From Bacillota bacterium (GTDB taxonomy: Bacteria; Bacillota; Negativicutes; Sporomusales; CTSoil-080): a stretch of 64,000 nucleotides of DNA. The position numbers and the translations under genes are program-made. The notes under the pieces were generated by a model that was not told the DNA's origin, did no database searches, and was given only the letters and a program-made list of their open reading frames with translations. Location: NCBI GenBank assembly GCA_017889625.1, contig JAGGAD010000023.1:1-64000 (forward strand), given 5' to 3'. Every line of letters begins with the position of its first letter. The first letter of the stretch is position 1. Positions 63,889 through 64,000 of the stretch are shown here, one piece after another.

Positions 63889-64000
63889 TGTTAATAATCG
63901 ATCACGCGATATTGGTGAATTTGTTCCGGCTGAGGATGATGAGTTGTTAATCTGCCGTTGCGAGGAGATTACTAAGGGTGAGATCCGGCGGGCTATTCAT
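63881..64000 (+). CDS. BFD-like [2Fe-2S] subunit, truncated by window end
   Basis: The first 40 residues are visible. L-I-C-R-C-E-E-I-T-K-G-E-I is the start of a BFD/Fer2_BFD domain, found in HcnB and SoxA-type subunits. ATG 63881 lies inside the end of the previous gene and follows AAGGAGG. The gene continues past 64000; in related clusters an HcnC-like FAD/DAO subunit follows. Confidence 0.85.
   Translation, partial: MHNVNNRSRDIGEFVPAEDDELLICRCEEITKGEIRRAIH

Noticed and set aside
1-64000. CRISPR arrays, tRNA, rRNA, phage or complete insertion sequences.
   Set aside because: No regular repeat-spacer pattern, cloverleaf, rRNA signature or transposase/integrase was seen on reading both strands.

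Overview
The window reads as chromosomal DNA of an anaerobic or facultative Firmicute with a Gram-negative type envelope (class Negativicutes, probably Sporomusaceae such as Pelosinus or Sporomusa). The genes have strong AGGAGG-type ribosome binding sites and frequent TTG/GTG starts, as in Firmicutes. The window also holds a complete TolC / periplasmic adaptor / RND pump set, which needs an outer membrane. Three chemotaxis receptors, a GGDEF/HD-GYP protein, an XapX protein and a YjcZ-like spore peptide fit this picture. The genus is inferred, not proven.

Layout. 1-1200: a run of very short transcription units (peptides of 24, 28, 30 and 61 residues), each with its own hairpin terminator. 1453-4904: class III aminotransferase, SRPBCC protein, HtpX protease, GyrI-like protein. 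4950-7999 (minus): OmpR-type two-component pair and a membrane protein with three 11-bp-phased repeats in front of it. 8344-9126 (minus): flavodoxin-like reductase. 9683-16394: two chemotaxis receptors flanking a lipid-related set (GT28 glycosyltransferase, TetR regulator, phospholipid methyltransferase-like protein) behind a palindrome-overlapped promoter. 16824-24131: duplicated tetR genes and the TolC/HlyD/RND efflux operon. 24336-26473: an OYE-type flavoenzyme and two small unknowns.

26892-35048: a seven-gene peptide uptake operon (dpp/opp-type ABC transporter, dipeptide epimerase, transglutaminase-fold protein), probably for murein-derived or other peptides. 35275-36803: small cysteine- or glycine-rich peptides and a Fur regulator under an apparent Fur box. 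37020-42359: third chemotaxis receptor, then a HAD phosphatase / aminotransferase / Cys-nucleophile hydrolase operon and a small DMT transporter. 42464-44875: phosphoketolase. 45238-56572: mixed accessory genes (XapX, M18 aminopeptidase, decayed zinc alcohol dehydrogenase, methyltransferase-fold protein, nitroreductase, secreted DJ-1/PfpI protein, two MFS transporters, MarR, GGDEF/HD-GYP).

56860-64000: an amino-acid or amine catabolic locus: glutamate-dehydrogenase-like enzyme, Rid protein, APC permease, zinc-ribbon peptide, ornithine-cyclodeaminase-like enzyme, and an HcnABC/SoxA-like iron-sulfur flavoenzyme that runs off the right edge.

No rRNA, tRNA, CRISPR array, prophage or intact insertion sequence was recognised. 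The most original signals are the tandem microgenes, a noncoding element present in two well-matched copies (16601 and 52937) with a possible third, several operator/promoter composites, and two uncharacterised enzyme operons.
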